In this document: positions 1 through 8,931 of the stretch, piece by piece | Layout of the letters: the number at the start of each line of letters is the position of its first letter | Position numbering within the stretch: position 1 is the stretch's first letter | Assembly: GCA_014084085.1 (NCBI GenBank) | Contig: NPFB01000114.1 | Span: forward strand, 6,227-70,226 | DNA: 64,000 bases | Direction: 5' to 3' | Source of the DNA: Hondaea fermentalgiana | Taxonomy: Eukaryota > Sar > Bigyra > Thraustochytrida > Thraustochytriidae | Translations under genes and position numbers: made by a program | The notes under the pieces: model-generated | Database searches by the model: none | Told to the model about the DNA's origin: nothing | Seen by the model: the letters and a program-made list of their open reading frames with translations, nothing else

Positions 1-509
1 GTCGCTGTCGCGGTCGCTGTCGCTGTCGCTGTCGCTGTCGCGGTCGCGGTCGCGGTGGCGGTGGCGGCTCGCGGGCGCGGTGGCGAGGCGGGATGGAGAT
101 GGCGAGGGACCAAGCGTTCTCTTGCGAGCAGCTGCAGCACGTGCGGCACGTCACGGTCGCTTTCACAGGTCTTGGGGGTTTTCCCGACTTGCGTTCGCTC
201 GCGCCCCACTTGCGCCGCGAGCGGCCTGACTTGTGTGTGACCCTTCCCAGTGCCCCCTCGTTGCGACATTGCGCGTCGGCGGCCCGTCCGTCAGGGAGCG
301 CCGGCGAGATTGAGCAAAGGCGAGAGGAGGCCGTGATGGCGCTGAAGCATTTGGCAATGGGCGGGGCGGCGTGGCGTCTGGCTGGTCGATGATTTCGAGG
401 TTCGGGGCGGGCGAGTTCGAGTGGTGGTTGTTCTTCATTCAATCGGCTCAGCAGATAAGGTTAGGTTAGAGACTTGGGAAAAATGAAATGACCAGCTAGG
501 ATTGATCGA
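1..509. other. Left-edge noncoding stretch with hexanucleotide repeat
   Basis: Positions 1-60 are a GTCGCT/GTCGCG simple repeat that grades into GGTGGC units. The rest lies downstream of the UROD stop codon. Several short frames exist, for example a 91-codon ATG frame on the minus strand at 163-438 rich in Pro and Arg, but none has recognisable protein character. I see no gene here. Confidence 0.6.
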
Positions 510-1847
510 TTAGTTTGCTTGCGAAGTCTTCTTGTTCATCTCCGCGGAGACTTCCTGCACGGCCAGGATGAGAGCGTGCGCATGCTCCGGGTCGTGGTCC
601 GGGAGCATGCCATGTCCGAGGTTGGCAATGTAACGCTGCGTTCCAAAGCCCTTGACCATATCTTGGACAAGCGCACGAATGCGGTCCGGCGAGGCGTACA
701 GAGCGCACGGGTCCAAGTTGCCCTGAAGAGAGGCCTTCTTGATCGAGACCCGGCGACGTGCAACCTCGGGCAAGATGTTCCAGTCAAGACTAAGCGTATC
801 GTACTCGGAGTCGGCGAGCTTTTCGAGAGCACCCTCGTGACGCACATTCCGAGCAAAGACTGTCATGGGGACCTCGGGAAGGCCTTGGGCGCGCAGCTCT
901 GCCTTGACCTTGGTCGCGATCTGGCACAAGTAAGGATGCGAGAACTCGTCGTAGAGCTCCGGGCCCAGATCGCCACCCGAGCTCTCAAAGACCTCGAGCA
1001 GCTGAGCTCCGGCGCGAACCTTGCCGACAAGGTACTCAATGATAATGTCCGTAAGTGCCTGCAAGAGTTTTTTCGACGCCTCCGGATGGCAGTATAGCCA
1101 AGCCTTGACCTTGCTCATGGTCTTGCTGCCACCGCCTTCAATCATGTAGCCCATAAGAGTGAACGGTGCACCGGAGAATCCAATCACAGGAACGCGCGCC
1201 TTGACACGCTGGCGCGTAAGATTGACCACATCGTAGACGTAGCCGAGGGTTTTTTCCATGTCTGGCTTGAAGTTGAGGCGGTCGAGATCCGCCGGGTCGA
1301 CAAGACGGTCAGGAAAGACGGGCCCACGACCGGGGACCATCTGCACTTCCATACCCATAGCCTGCGGGATGACGAGGATGTCGGAGAAGACAATAACAGC
1401 GTCGAGAGTGGGAAATCGCTCGAGCGGCTGCAGAGTCACTTCGGTCGCCAGCTCCGGATCCTGGCACATGGTGAAGAAGTCAGCATGTTTGCGAAGCTCC
1501 CTAAACTCGGGCAAATACCTTCCGGCCTGGCGATGCATCCACACAGGAACGCGCTCCGTTTCTTCTCCGCGCGCTGCTCGCAAGAGAAGATCGTTCTTCG
1601 CTGGCGGAAAGTCCTCCACGGGTACGCGCTTTACCTTGCGCCGCCCGGCCGCCATGGCGCCGCTTTCATCCGGCTTGAGTCTACCCGCGGTGGCTGCGCC
1701 CTTGGGCGCCTTGCCAAACTCGGAAATCTCGACTCCGCTCGTCTTGGCCGCGGCCACCGCCGCAGCCGCGCCCAGCACGGCGCCCACGCCCACGGCAAGG
1801 GTCAAGCTCGCCCAGGACGTCTGGCCGGCGTCGCTGGATGGCGCCAT
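510..1847 (-). CDS. UROD: Uroporphyrinogen decarboxylase with N-terminal hydrophobic extension
   Basis: Catalyses the four decarboxylations of uroporphyrinogen III to coproporphyrinogen III in haem synthesis. The 445-residue protein shows both family signatures: MHRQAGRY at residues 104-111 (first UROD signature) and GFSGAPFTLMGYMIEGGG at 223-240. The catalytic Asp is D156 in VFSDIL, and a conserved LGHGM lies near the C-terminus. The ATG at 1847 is the first in frame. About 80 residues precede the catalytic core. They include an Ala/Gly/Val-rich hydrophobic stretch (about 14-34) that could be a membrane anchor or organelle-targeting segment, followed by a Lys/Arg-rich linker. Typical cytosolic UROD is about 370 residues and lacks this part. 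The gene is divergent from NatD, with 483 bp between the starts. Confidence 0.97.
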   Translation of the reverse strand: MAPSSDAGQTSWASLTLAVGVGAVLGAAAAVAAAKTSGVEISEFGKAPKGAATAGRLKPDESGAMAAGRRKVKRVPVEDFPPAKNDLLLRAARGEETERVPVWMHRQAGRYLPEFRELRKHADFFTMCQDPELATEVTLQPLERFPTLDAVIVFSDILVIPQAMGMEVQMVPGRGPVFPDRLVDPADLDRLNFKPDMEKTLGYVYDVVNLTRQRVKARVPVIGFSGAPFTLMGYMIEGGGSKTMSKVKAWLYCHPEASKKLLQALTDIIIEYLVGKVRAGAQLLEVFESSGGDLGPELYDEFSHPYLCQIATKVKAELRAQGLPEVPMTVFARNVRHEGALEKLADSEYDTLSLDWNILPEVARRRVSIKKASLQGNLDPCALYASPDRIRALVQDMVKGFGTQRYIANLGHGMLPDHDPEHAHALILAVQEVSAEMNKKTSQAN

Positions 1848-2330
1848 GTTGCAAGCGAGCGAAAAAGCGAAATAGCGAAATAGCTAGCCCTGAAGCTCGC
1901 GCGTGACGTGGTGGCCAGCGCCAGAGACGCTGAGCAGGCCGCTGATGGCCCTCGTACGCGCCTGCTGCTCGCTTGTTTGCTCGCTCCCTCGCTGCAGCGC
2001 GCAAGTCCAAGCTTTGCCTCTCTGGCTGGACTCGGATGAAAATCAAGCAAGAAAGCAAACATGCATCAAAATCAATAAAGGGACTATTGCACGTTTAGGT
2101 CTTTAAGGTCTCTTATTTGGCACGGAGACAGACGGACGAGCCTAACCACGACGACAAAGACCCAATTCACGCACTCGCGCGCCACCGCGCAAGTCTGGAG
2201 GAAGTGGATCTGGAAAAGCGGCCAGCTACCGCGAGAACTCGGGACGCGCATTCTGCGTGCATAGAGAAGAGTCGAATCGACACGAAAAGACACGACACGA
2301 CACGAAACGACACGAAACGAGAATAACAAG
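1848..2330. promoter_or_regulatory. Bidirectional intergenic region UROD/NatD
   Basis: The region separates two divergent starts, so it should hold both promoters. The last 50 bp before the NatD ATG (about 2277-2326) are built from repeated GACAC/GAAAC pentamers. A similar ACGAC-type repeat precedes the RING gene at 5590. No recognisable core element beyond this was found. Confidence 0.5.
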
Positions 2331-3137
2331 ATGACGGCTGCTCAGGCTGCGGAGGAGAAGGTCTCGGCGCTCTCCAAGGAGTTCGCGCAAAAGGCCACGG
2401 TCACCGGCAGGAAGCTGACCAAAGAAGAACAGAAGGCAGCGAAGAAAGCCGCAAAAAAGCAGGAGCGCGCTAAACTCGCCGAAGAGAGCCGCAGAATTAG
2501 CTCCACGCTCTCGGCCGCGCGGTTTGCAGAAGATGGCACAACGCCCCGCGATCACCTCGAGAACTTTGCCGCCTTTGCCAAATTCGATCGGAACGGGCTT
2601 CAACTCACACTCAAGGCGTTCGCACGCGGTGCAGAGGGCGGGGTACCGCCCGAGGTCCTCAAGGCGTGCTTCGACATGACCGAGGCCAACATGAAGGCCT
2701 CTTATGAGGAATCGGGTTGGGGCTGGAATGCGCTCAAGAAGCAGCGAGAACTCGAGAGCGAGGAGGCGCGTCTTCTTGTTGCCTTTGATACAGATGATGT
2801 CCCTCGTGCTTTTCTTCACTTCCGTTTCGAACGCGAGGAGGACCAGCTTGTCCTCTACGTTTACGAGGTTCAGGTTGATCAGGCGACCTGTGCGCGAAAA
2901 GGCGTGGGCCGGCATATCATGCTGCTTGCCGAACTCATTGCGCGGCGTGCGGGGATGGACTGGGTCTGTCTCACTGTTCTCAACTGCAACGAGGCGGCAG
3001 CTAAGTTCTACGAGCGTTTGGGCTACAAGATGGACGAGACTTCTCCTCAGGTCTCCCAGATGGAGGGAGAAGAAGATGCCTCGTACACAATTCTCTCGAA
3101 GCGTTGCGGGGCGAAGCCTGCTACGGCGTCTGCTTAG
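2331..3137 (+). CDS. NAA40: N-alpha-acetyltransferase 40 (NatD), histone H4/H2A N-terminal acetyltransferase
   Basis: NatD transfers acetyl from acetyl-CoA to the N-terminal Ser of histones H4 and H2A. The 268-residue protein has a Lys-rich N-terminal part (about 25-60) followed by a GNAT fold. The SGWGWNALKKQRE segment and the SHFRF-like LHFRFE segment match NatD. The acetyl-CoA loop is RKGVGRHI, and the family-diagnostic tail, SQMEGEEDASYTILSKR in the C-terminal part, corresponds to the GEDCSYEILSRR region of animal NatD. The ATG sits in a good context (AACAAGATG). The length is close to other NatD proteins (about 240). A single exon suffices. Confidence 0.93.
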   Translation: MTAAQAAEEKVSALSKEFAQKATVTGRKLTKEEQKAAKKAAKKQERAKLAEESRRISSTLSAARFAEDGTTPRDHLENFAAFAKFDRNGLQLTLKAFARGAEGGVPPEVLKACFDMTEANMKASYEESGWGWNALKKQRELESEEARLLVAFDTDDVPRAFLHFRFEREEDQLVLYVYEVQVDQATCARKGVGRHIMLLAELIARRAGMDWVCLTVLNCNEAAAKFYERLGYKMDETSPQVSQMEGEEDASYTILSKRCGAKPATASA

Positions 3138-3427
3138 AAACCGTTGCATTTGCATTTGGTTGAAAACTCGTGATAAAATGAAATGACAAAGATTATCCTG
3201 ATTGACATGAAGCTTTTTTTCCTCCTTCAAGAAGTAAGGCGAGGTTCAAAATCAGGGGAACCTATCGCGCTGCACGAAAGCAGCGGCGTCCCAAAAGAGA
3301 ACGTCAAAGTATAAAGTGAGAAATAAAGAAAGAGAGAGAGAGATTCTTTGCCGCACAGCAAGGCAGCGAGAGAGTACATACATGTGCGGATGCAGGTTGG
3401 CAGGCAGGCAGGCAGGCAGCACTTACG
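3138..3427. other. Convergent 3' region NatD / flavoprotein
   Basis: A short convergent spacer that contains an AAATAAA-type signal near 3322, GA-rich tracts (3330-3345) and a GGCA repeat near 3397-3418. No gene is seen. Confidence 0.5.
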
Positions 3428-5254
3428 TCAAGAATTGAAGGGCATCAAGGTCGAAGAGGAAGAAGCTTGTTTGGGCGATTGCTTCGTTTCGCTCTTCACG
3501 AGAAATTTTCGCCACACAAGCATCAGTGCCCTTTCGGAGATTTGCCAAAAGTAGTGCCCGGCGGGGTTGCCTGCCGCCTCTAAGAGTTTTGTCTCTTCCA
3601 TGACCACCTTGAGCCATGCGGCGGCAAAGCCGTTCACCACAAAGTCCTCCAGACGGAGACTGGCATCCAGTCGGCCAAGACTCACAACCTGTGCAACGGG
3701 GATGCCAGCTGCCGCGTCGACATGCGTCACATCGCTGGGGAAAACCCGCGCTGGTTTGTCTTGCAGGCTTGCCACAATGTTTGCGCAGGCAATGTCGGCC
3801 TGCAACTCAGCGTACAAGGCCATACCTCTCCAGCGAGCCGACGCTTTGTGCGCTACCACATCCCCCACTGCGAAAATGTTGTGCGCCTTGAGAACACCAT
3901 CGCTGGACATGACATTGAGCTCGTCGTTGACACAAATGCGACCGTCACCAGAGAGGGCGCTCGCAAACACGGGACGTAACGCGTCCGTGTTGGGGCGCAA
4001 CCCCTTGCACTCGAGACACAAGTCAAAGCGCAGAGTTCGAGGTCGAGATTCGTCGCCTACTTGCAGCGCCACGGTCTGATCGCTCTTGTTGAGATTGAGA
4101 ACGCGAGCGCCCAAAAGAAGATCGACGCCACGGCTCTCGAGCCAAGACTGAATATGCTGACGCGCAGCCGCGGGAAGAGAATGGCACACCTCATTATTGC
4201 GATCGATGAGCGTGATACATTTTTCTGTCCCTGCGTAGACTTCGGCAATCTCAGCCGCCCATTCCACACCGACATAGCCCGCACCAATGATGACAATGTG
4301 TTCGGCGTCTGCAATTTCGTTTTCTGTGCCAACGACATCATTCCAGCGTTCGACTGTTTGGACCGGGTTCTGGGCGTGTCGAGCACGTGTATTGCGCGGC
4401 TTGATAACGCCGCTGGGATCACTATGCTGCATGCCGTAAGCGCCCCCTGCTGCGTAAATGAGGTAGTCAAATGGAACACGAAACTCGCCGCCTGCCTCGA
4501 CGGTGACGCTGTCAAGATCGACGCGCTTGACGAGGCCTTGCACGAACCCTCGACGAGGATAGGATCGCGTCAAAGACTCCCACCCTCCCCGCGTCAGTGC
4601 CCCGAGAATCCCTGGCGTGTATTCGAAAAATTGTTTCTTGTCGATAAGCGTCACGACGCAATTTTCCAGACGAGCTCGATCGAGGCACAATTTGGCCCGA
4701 ATGCCGGCAAAGCCGCCACCCACAATCACAATTCGCACCGGGTCCGAACGAGAGGATCCCGTATCGTGACTCGATACGCTGCTACTCAGAGCGTGACGCG
4801 GCGTTGCAAAGCTCCCATCTTGCCAATTGGCATTTGCGGGTGCGCCACCGGCTTCCGCAAAGGCCAGCGCATCGGCACCACTGGGACGCGAGGCCGGCTC
4901 GGACTCTGACCATACCTCGGACTCCATGAGACCATCATATCCAGAGTACCCGAGAACGCTCGCACCAGCCCTGGATCCGGGACTTGTCGTGGACGCGGCG
5001 GTGCCAAGCATTTCAAAGTTCTCAAAGATGGACTCGTTTTCATCGCTGCCGTCGGTGTCCTCGTCTTCGATTGAACTGTTGCCACTGTTCAGGTCCACGG
5101 GTTTGCCGGAACGCGATACTGCCGAGAAGCTAGCCCATGAAAGCACGCGGCCTGCGACCCCGCCGGCAAAGTTCACTGCTGTGCGCGTGAACCCCAGTAC
5201 GCCAAGCTTCACTTGCGCCTCGGCCCGGCGACCTGGACTTGCTTGGAGTGTCAT
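3428..5254 (-). CDS. FAD/NAD(P)-dependent oxidoreductase, FSP1(AIFM2)/NDH-2-like
   Basis: The 608-residue protein has a two-dinucleotide-binding flavoprotein core from about residue 174. It contains the FAD Rossmann motif VGGGFAG (about 178-184), a second NAD(P) motif IIGAGYVGVEWAAE (GxGxxGxE type) and the late FAD motif IFAVGDV. The DKKQFFEYTPGIL segment resembles AIFM2/AMID and type II NADH dehydrogenases. Such enzymes pass electrons from NAD(P)H to quinones at membranes; which acceptor is used here cannot be told. The first roughly 170 residues are acidic and Ser-rich and unlike the family. I start at the ATG ending at 5254, since the longer frame begins with GTG. The gene is divergent from the RING gene. 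Confidence 0.85.
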   Translation of the reverse strand: MTLQASPGRRAEAQVKLGVLGFTRTAVNFAGGVAGRVLSWASFSAVSRSGKPVDLNSGNSSIEDEDTDGSDENESIFENFEMLGTAASTTSPGSRAGASVLGYSGYDGLMESEVWSESEPASRPSGADALAFAEAGGAPANANWQDGSFATPRHALSSSVSSHDTGSSRSDPVRIVIVGGGFAGIRAKLCLDRARLENCVVTLIDKKQFFEYTPGILGALTRGGWESLTRSYPRRGFVQGLVKRVDLDSVTVEAGGEFRVPFDYLIYAAGGAYGMQHSDPSGVIKPRNTRARHAQNPVQTVERWNDVVGTENEIADAEHIVIIGAGYVGVEWAAEIAEVYAGTEKCITLIDRNNEVCHSLPAAARQHIQSWLESRGVDLLLGARVLNLNKSDQTVALQVGDESRPRTLRFDLCLECKGLRPNTDALRPVFASALSGDGRICVNDELNVMSSDGVLKAHNIFAVGDVVAHKASARWRGMALYAELQADIACANIVASLQDKPARVFPSDVTHVDAAAGIPVAQVVSLGRLDASLRLEDFVVNGFAAAWLKVVMEETKLLEAAGNPAGHYFWQISERALMLVWRKFLVKSETKQSPKQASSSSTLMPFNS

Positions 5255-5708
5255 TTGATCTCCGTCAGTTCGGGCTCTTGCTGGTGGTTCCACACGAAAA
5301 CAAACGAGCCTCGCGGTATCCTAGAGGCCTGCGCCTCGTCGTGCACCCAGCGAGACGTTGACAAGGGCTCCACGGGCCTGCAACCCGACCAATCGCGCAC
5401 GACGCGATCCCGTTTGCCGCGCTCTGCTTGTGGTTCTTTGACGGGCAACATTTGTGGAGCCCTATTTACGCTAAAATATACATTTGTGCTGGCGCAGTTG
5501 CTCCGTAGTTCGGATTGGCGACTCACGTCAGACAGTACTACTATACGAGTGAGCCAGTTGGCTTTCACCAGACTATTAGTTGTTCGCGACGCAACGAAAC
5601 GCGACGCGACGCGACGCGACACGACGCGACGCTGCCCGCCATCCCCCCTCCTTCGACCGTCGTCGCCGCCCGGCTGAGCTGATACCGAAGGTGCGCGAAG
5701 AGGGAAAA
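5255..5708. promoter_or_regulatory. Bidirectional intergenic region flavoprotein/RING gene
   Basis: This region lies between two divergent ATGs. It contains a GCGAC/ACGAC pentamer repeat at about 5588-5632, very like the leader repeat before NatD. The frame open through this repeat toward the RING gene begins with TTG and is probably untranslated leader. Confidence 0.5.
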
Positions 5709-7361
5709 ATGTTTCTTGCGTCGGCAATCGCCGACCCGGACGCCTGCGTGCGTAAGGAGGGAGAACTGCTCGCCAAGCTCGCAACAAGCGTGCTAGAGAC
5801 ACTGCGCGATCCGGTTCTGGGCGCCGCAATGCACGCTAGTATTGAATGTGCACGCAGTGGCGATCTTGACGGTCTCAGAAATCAACTCCAAGAGTCTCAG
5901 AGTGAGCTGCAAAACGCCGAGCTCGCCATTTCCCAATCGTCTGCGCAAACGACCATTTCGTTGCCGTGCAGAAGCTCTGACTCGTCCACGATAATCTCTT
6001 CCTCCTCCGCTTCCTCCTCCTCCTCTTCGTCGCCTTCTGCGAGCTCTTCGACGACTTCTCTTCCTTTCCATCAATCGCAGACGCCCCCAACCACGACAGA
6101 GAGTGCTGCTGGCGCCGAGGCCGTCGCTGCCGCTGCCGTAAACACCACCAACACCACCGCCATCAACGACAACAACAATACCGATACCTTGGCACCAGCA
6201 CAGCGTCTACATGGTGTCCATGAGGGTAACGTCGCATTTATGTTTGGGACGGTGCGGGAACTTTTGCAGCCAGGACACTCGTTTCAGGGTAACATCAAGA
6301 TTCCGATCTCGGAGTCAGCGGCCAACAAGGATTTGCTGCAACCTGATATCGGCAAACGGACTCCATATGCTTTGCACGTGCTGCGTACATTCACCGATGA
6401 GCGAGGAGAGGAACAGATCCTCGTCAAGCACGCTGCTCACGATGACGAGCAAGTGTGTGTTCTCACGTTGAGCAGTGATGCGGATGGTGCGCAAATCACC
6501 TTCAATGACATGGAGACTTTTTGCCAGGGTCGAGCGAGTCTCGAGGCGCAAGAGCTAACCGGCACTGTGCGGCAACTTCAACATGGAATGGAGGAGTTCC
6601 CCCTCGAAGGCGAAAAGGACGTGCACACATTCCACTTAAAGCTAGAAACTTCGTCTGCATCGCAACGAGCTCTTTTGGTCAAATTACGCGAAAAACAAGA
6701 ACGCTTCGTCTTGACGTTTGCGATGCACCGACTTTTATACACGCGCGCGAGTGCGGTGGGGCGCGCCACGGGCGTTGGCAGGTCCGAGTTTATACCTTCA
6801 GTGGACGTGTGCAAGTCGTTTTTTGATATGATGTCTTCACTGAATGCTATGCTGCTTCGGCAAGCGAACGCGCTCAACAAATTGTCGTTTCCTTTGCAGG
6901 AAACTCGTGACCGTCTCACCGAGCTTGCAGCGCAGGGCTTCAGTCGCGCACAAGCCCACACGACTTGCGATGGCCTGTTGCGTTTTCTAACCGCGGTGAA
7001 TTCTGCTACTTATTCAAGGGCTCGTAGCGAGAGCGCAAGGACCGCGAGGGAGTTCCGAGGCAGGATGGTACAAATTGATTACCGTTCGCATCAATCGTAT
7101 CAGCGCTTTGACAGCGCTTTGCGCGCAGCAGAGAAGCGCATCACACGCGAAGCCTTGCAGCGGCATTGCGTTAGTTCAGCCGCTCTTTCCCAGGACGCAA
7201 GCTGCTGCATTTGTCTTGAAGAGCTCTGCGATTCATCCGAAGTCATTGCTCTTCCCAATTGCGCGCACAGTCTCCATCTCGATTGCGCGGCGCGCTGGTA
7301 TTGGCTTTGCGATACATGCCCGCAGTGCCGGCAACAGTTCAATGCTGCAAAGGCGAGCTGA
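5709..7361 (+). CDS. RING-H2 zinc-finger protein, putative E3 ubiquitin ligase
   Basis: The 550-residue protein starts at ATG 5709 (AAAAATG); the upstream open frame has only a TTG start. The C-terminus has a RING-H2 finger with cysteines and histidines spaced CCICLEEL, then CAHSLHLDC, then CPQC (C3H2C3 pattern, about residues 498-545). RING-H2 domains bind E2 enzymes, so ubiquitin ligation is the likely role. Residues about 90-170 are low-complexity Ser/Thr/Asn. The centre (about 170-480) is soluble and alpha-rich and I do not recognise it. No transmembrane segment is seen. The substrate is unknown. It converges with cystathionine gamma-lyase downstream. Confidence 0.85.
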   Translation: MFLASAIADPDACVRKEGELLAKLATSVLETLRDPVLGAAMHASIECARSGDLDGLRNQLQESQSELQNAELAISQSSAQTTISLPCRSSDSSTIISSSSASSSSSSSPSASSSTTSLPFHQSQTPPTTTESAAGAEAVAAAAVNTTNTTAINDNNNTDTLAPAQRLHGVHEGNVAFMFGTVRELLQPGHSFQGNIKIPISESAANKDLLQPDIGKRTPYALHVLRTFTDERGEEQILVKHAAHDDEQVCVLTLSSDADGAQITFNDMETFCQGRASLEAQELTGTVRQLQHGMEEFPLEGEKDVHTFHLKLETSSASQRALLVKLREKQERFVLTFAMHRLLYTRASAVGRATGVGRSEFIPSVDVCKSFFDMMSSLNAMLLRQANALNKLSFPLQETRDRLTELAAQGFSRAQAHTTCDGLLRFLTAVNSATYSRARSESARTAREFRGRMVQIDYRSHQSYQRFDSALRAAEKRITREALQRHCVSSAALSQDASCCICLEELCDSSEVIALPNCAHSLHLDCAARWYWLCDTCPQCRQQFNAAKAS

Positions 7362-7743
7362 GCGAGCTAGCAACGGCTTAGTGCTGGCGATAAAAGATTG
7401 CTCCTTTTTTCTTGTATAAATGAAGACACCCGATCCACCGGGAAAAGAAATGTTTGGAAGTTATTGAAATGCTTGCTTTTGCTAAGATGCTATAAGACCT
7501 CGTGAGGAGAGTGAGACGGAAGTGGCCGCGGCGAGTGCTTGCGATCCCCCCCCCCCTCCTAAAGGCAAACTTGAAGGCGGCTACGTTTGTTTGCTTGTTG
7601 TTAAGATTTGGCGTTTTTAGAAACAGAAGCAAGCACCGATTTCAGCCCGAGAAGCCTTGAGACTAGCTATAACTTACGCTTGGGCCCGAGCGGCCATGGT
7701 GTCTCATGGAATCCATCTATTGAGAGCCGAATGTTGATATTTT
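7362..7743. other. Convergent 3' region RING gene / cystathionine gamma-lyase
   Basis: A spacer between two convergent stop codons. It includes a C-homopolymer run near 7547-7556 and AT-richer stretches typical of 3' ends. No gene is seen. Confidence 0.5.
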
Positions 7744-8931
7744 CTAAATCTGCGCCAGCGCTTGGTCAAGGTCGGCAATGAGGTCCTGCGCCGATTCAAT
7801 GCCAACGGAAAGGCGGACCATGGCGTCGTCGATACCCAGCCGCTCGCGCTTCTCCTTCGGAACGCTTCCGTGCGTCATGATGGAAGGACTCTCTGCCAGT
7901 GACTCTACGGCGCCAAGCGATTCTGCACAAACAAAGAGCTTGGTGGCCGCGAGAAAGCGACGGCACGCCGCCCTTTTGTCGCCGTCATCGCCAGGCTTGA
8001 CCCAAAAGGTGATCACCATACCACCTCCACGCTGTTGCCGGCTCGCAATCTCGAATTGCGGGTGGGAGGCAAGTCCGGGCCAAGATACACGGACCACCTG
8101 TGCATGTGCCTCGAGAAAACCGGCAACGACACTGGCGTTCTCGTTCGATCGCTGCATGCGAATGTGAAGCGTTTTGAGGCCGCGTTGGCACATGTAGCAA
8201 TCGAAGGGACTCGGGACAGAGCCGAGAGTGTTCTGAAAAAAGAGCAGCTGCTTGTGCACGTCCTCGTTGTTGAGGCAGACAGCGCCCATGACTACATCGC
8301 TGTGGCCTGCAATGCTCTTTGTACAAGAGTGCGCGACAATGTCAGCGCCGAGTTCTAGAGGGTTCTGCAGGTACGGGCTAAGAAAAGTATTGTCGACCAC
8401 GAGGAGGGCTCCGGCCTCATTCGTCACCTTGGCGACGGCCGCGATGTCGGTGACTTCCAAGTTTGGGTTTGTCGGCGTCTCAAGCCAGACGAGCTTGGCG
8501 CCCTCGACGGCTTTTTGGACCAGACTCATATCCTTGAAGTCGACGAACTCCAGCTTCATACCGTAGATGGGCTCCACGCAGGTTCGCAGGTATCTTTGCG
8601 TTCCGCCATAGACGTCATCGATACAGACGATCTTGTCTCCCGTGCGGCATGTGCTATGGAGGATGGCCACGAGGGCAGCGCATCCTGAGGCAAAGGCGAC
8701 ACAGTGCGCGGCGCCTTCTGCCGCTGCCAGGGAGAGCTGCAGAGCGTTCCGGGTCGGGTTTCCCGTGCGCGAGTACTCGTACCCGGTGGTCTCTCCGGGC
8801 GCCACTTGAGCAAATGTCGTCGCGAGGGAGATGGGCGTTGTCACAGCTCCTGTCCTGGGGTCCGGCTCGTTGCCTGCGTGCACGAAGCGAGTGCCCAGGT
8901 CGCCGTACTCGGTGCCCTTGGAGGTGCTCAT
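7744..8931 (-). CDS. CTH: Cystathionine gamma-lyase (PLP, Cys/Met metabolism family)
   Basis: Cleaves cystathionine to cysteine, 2-oxobutyrate and ammonia in transsulfuration. The 395-residue length is typical. Visible family features are YEYSRTGNPT (about 51-60; active-site Tyr and Arg), ASGCAA (PLP phosphate loop), the Asp of VVDNTF (about 178-183) that holds the PLP pyridine nitrogen, and HSCTKSIAGHSDVVMG with the Schiff-base lysine K205. C-terminal SLGAVESLAESPSIMTH is conserved and includes the substrate carboxylate-binding region. The residue after the Lys is Ser rather than the common Tyr. Cystathionine gamma-synthase or methionine gamma-lyase activity cannot be excluded from sequence alone, but the pattern favours CTH. 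ATG ends at 8931. Confidence 0.95.
   Translation of the reverse strand: MSTSKGTEYGDLGTRFVHAGNEPDPRTGAVTTPISLATTFAQVAPGETTGYEYSRTGNPTRNALQLSLAAAEGAAHCVAFASGCAALVAILHSTCRTGDKIVCIDDVYGGTQRYLRTCVEPIYGMKLEFVDFKDMSLVQKAVEGAKLVWLETPTNPNLEVTDIAAVAKVTNEAGALLVVDNTFLSPYLQNPLELGADIVAHSCTKSIAGHSDVVMGAVCLNNEDVHKQLLFFQNTLGSVPSPFDCYMCQRGLKTLHIRMQRSNENASVVAGFLEAHAQVVRVSWPGLASHPQFEIASRQQRGGGMVITFWVKPGDDGDKRAACRRFLAATKLFVCAESLGAVESLAESPSIMTHGSVPKEKRERLGIDDAMVRLSVGIESAQDLIADLDQALAQI

Noticed and set aside
2226..3230. 334-codon minus-strand frame opposite NatD
   Set aside because: Antisense to a well-conserved gene and Arg/Leu-rich, as expected of a frame shadow in GC-rich DNA; no domain.
4061..4909. 282-codon plus-strand frame opposite the flavoprotein
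   Set aside because: Shadow frame; the minus strand has clear Rossmann motifs over the same bases.
5580..5708. N-terminal extension of the RING protein through the GCGAC repeat
   Set aside because: The frame opens with TTG, encodes Arg/Asp/Ala repeats from a simple repeat, and a good ATG follows at 5709.
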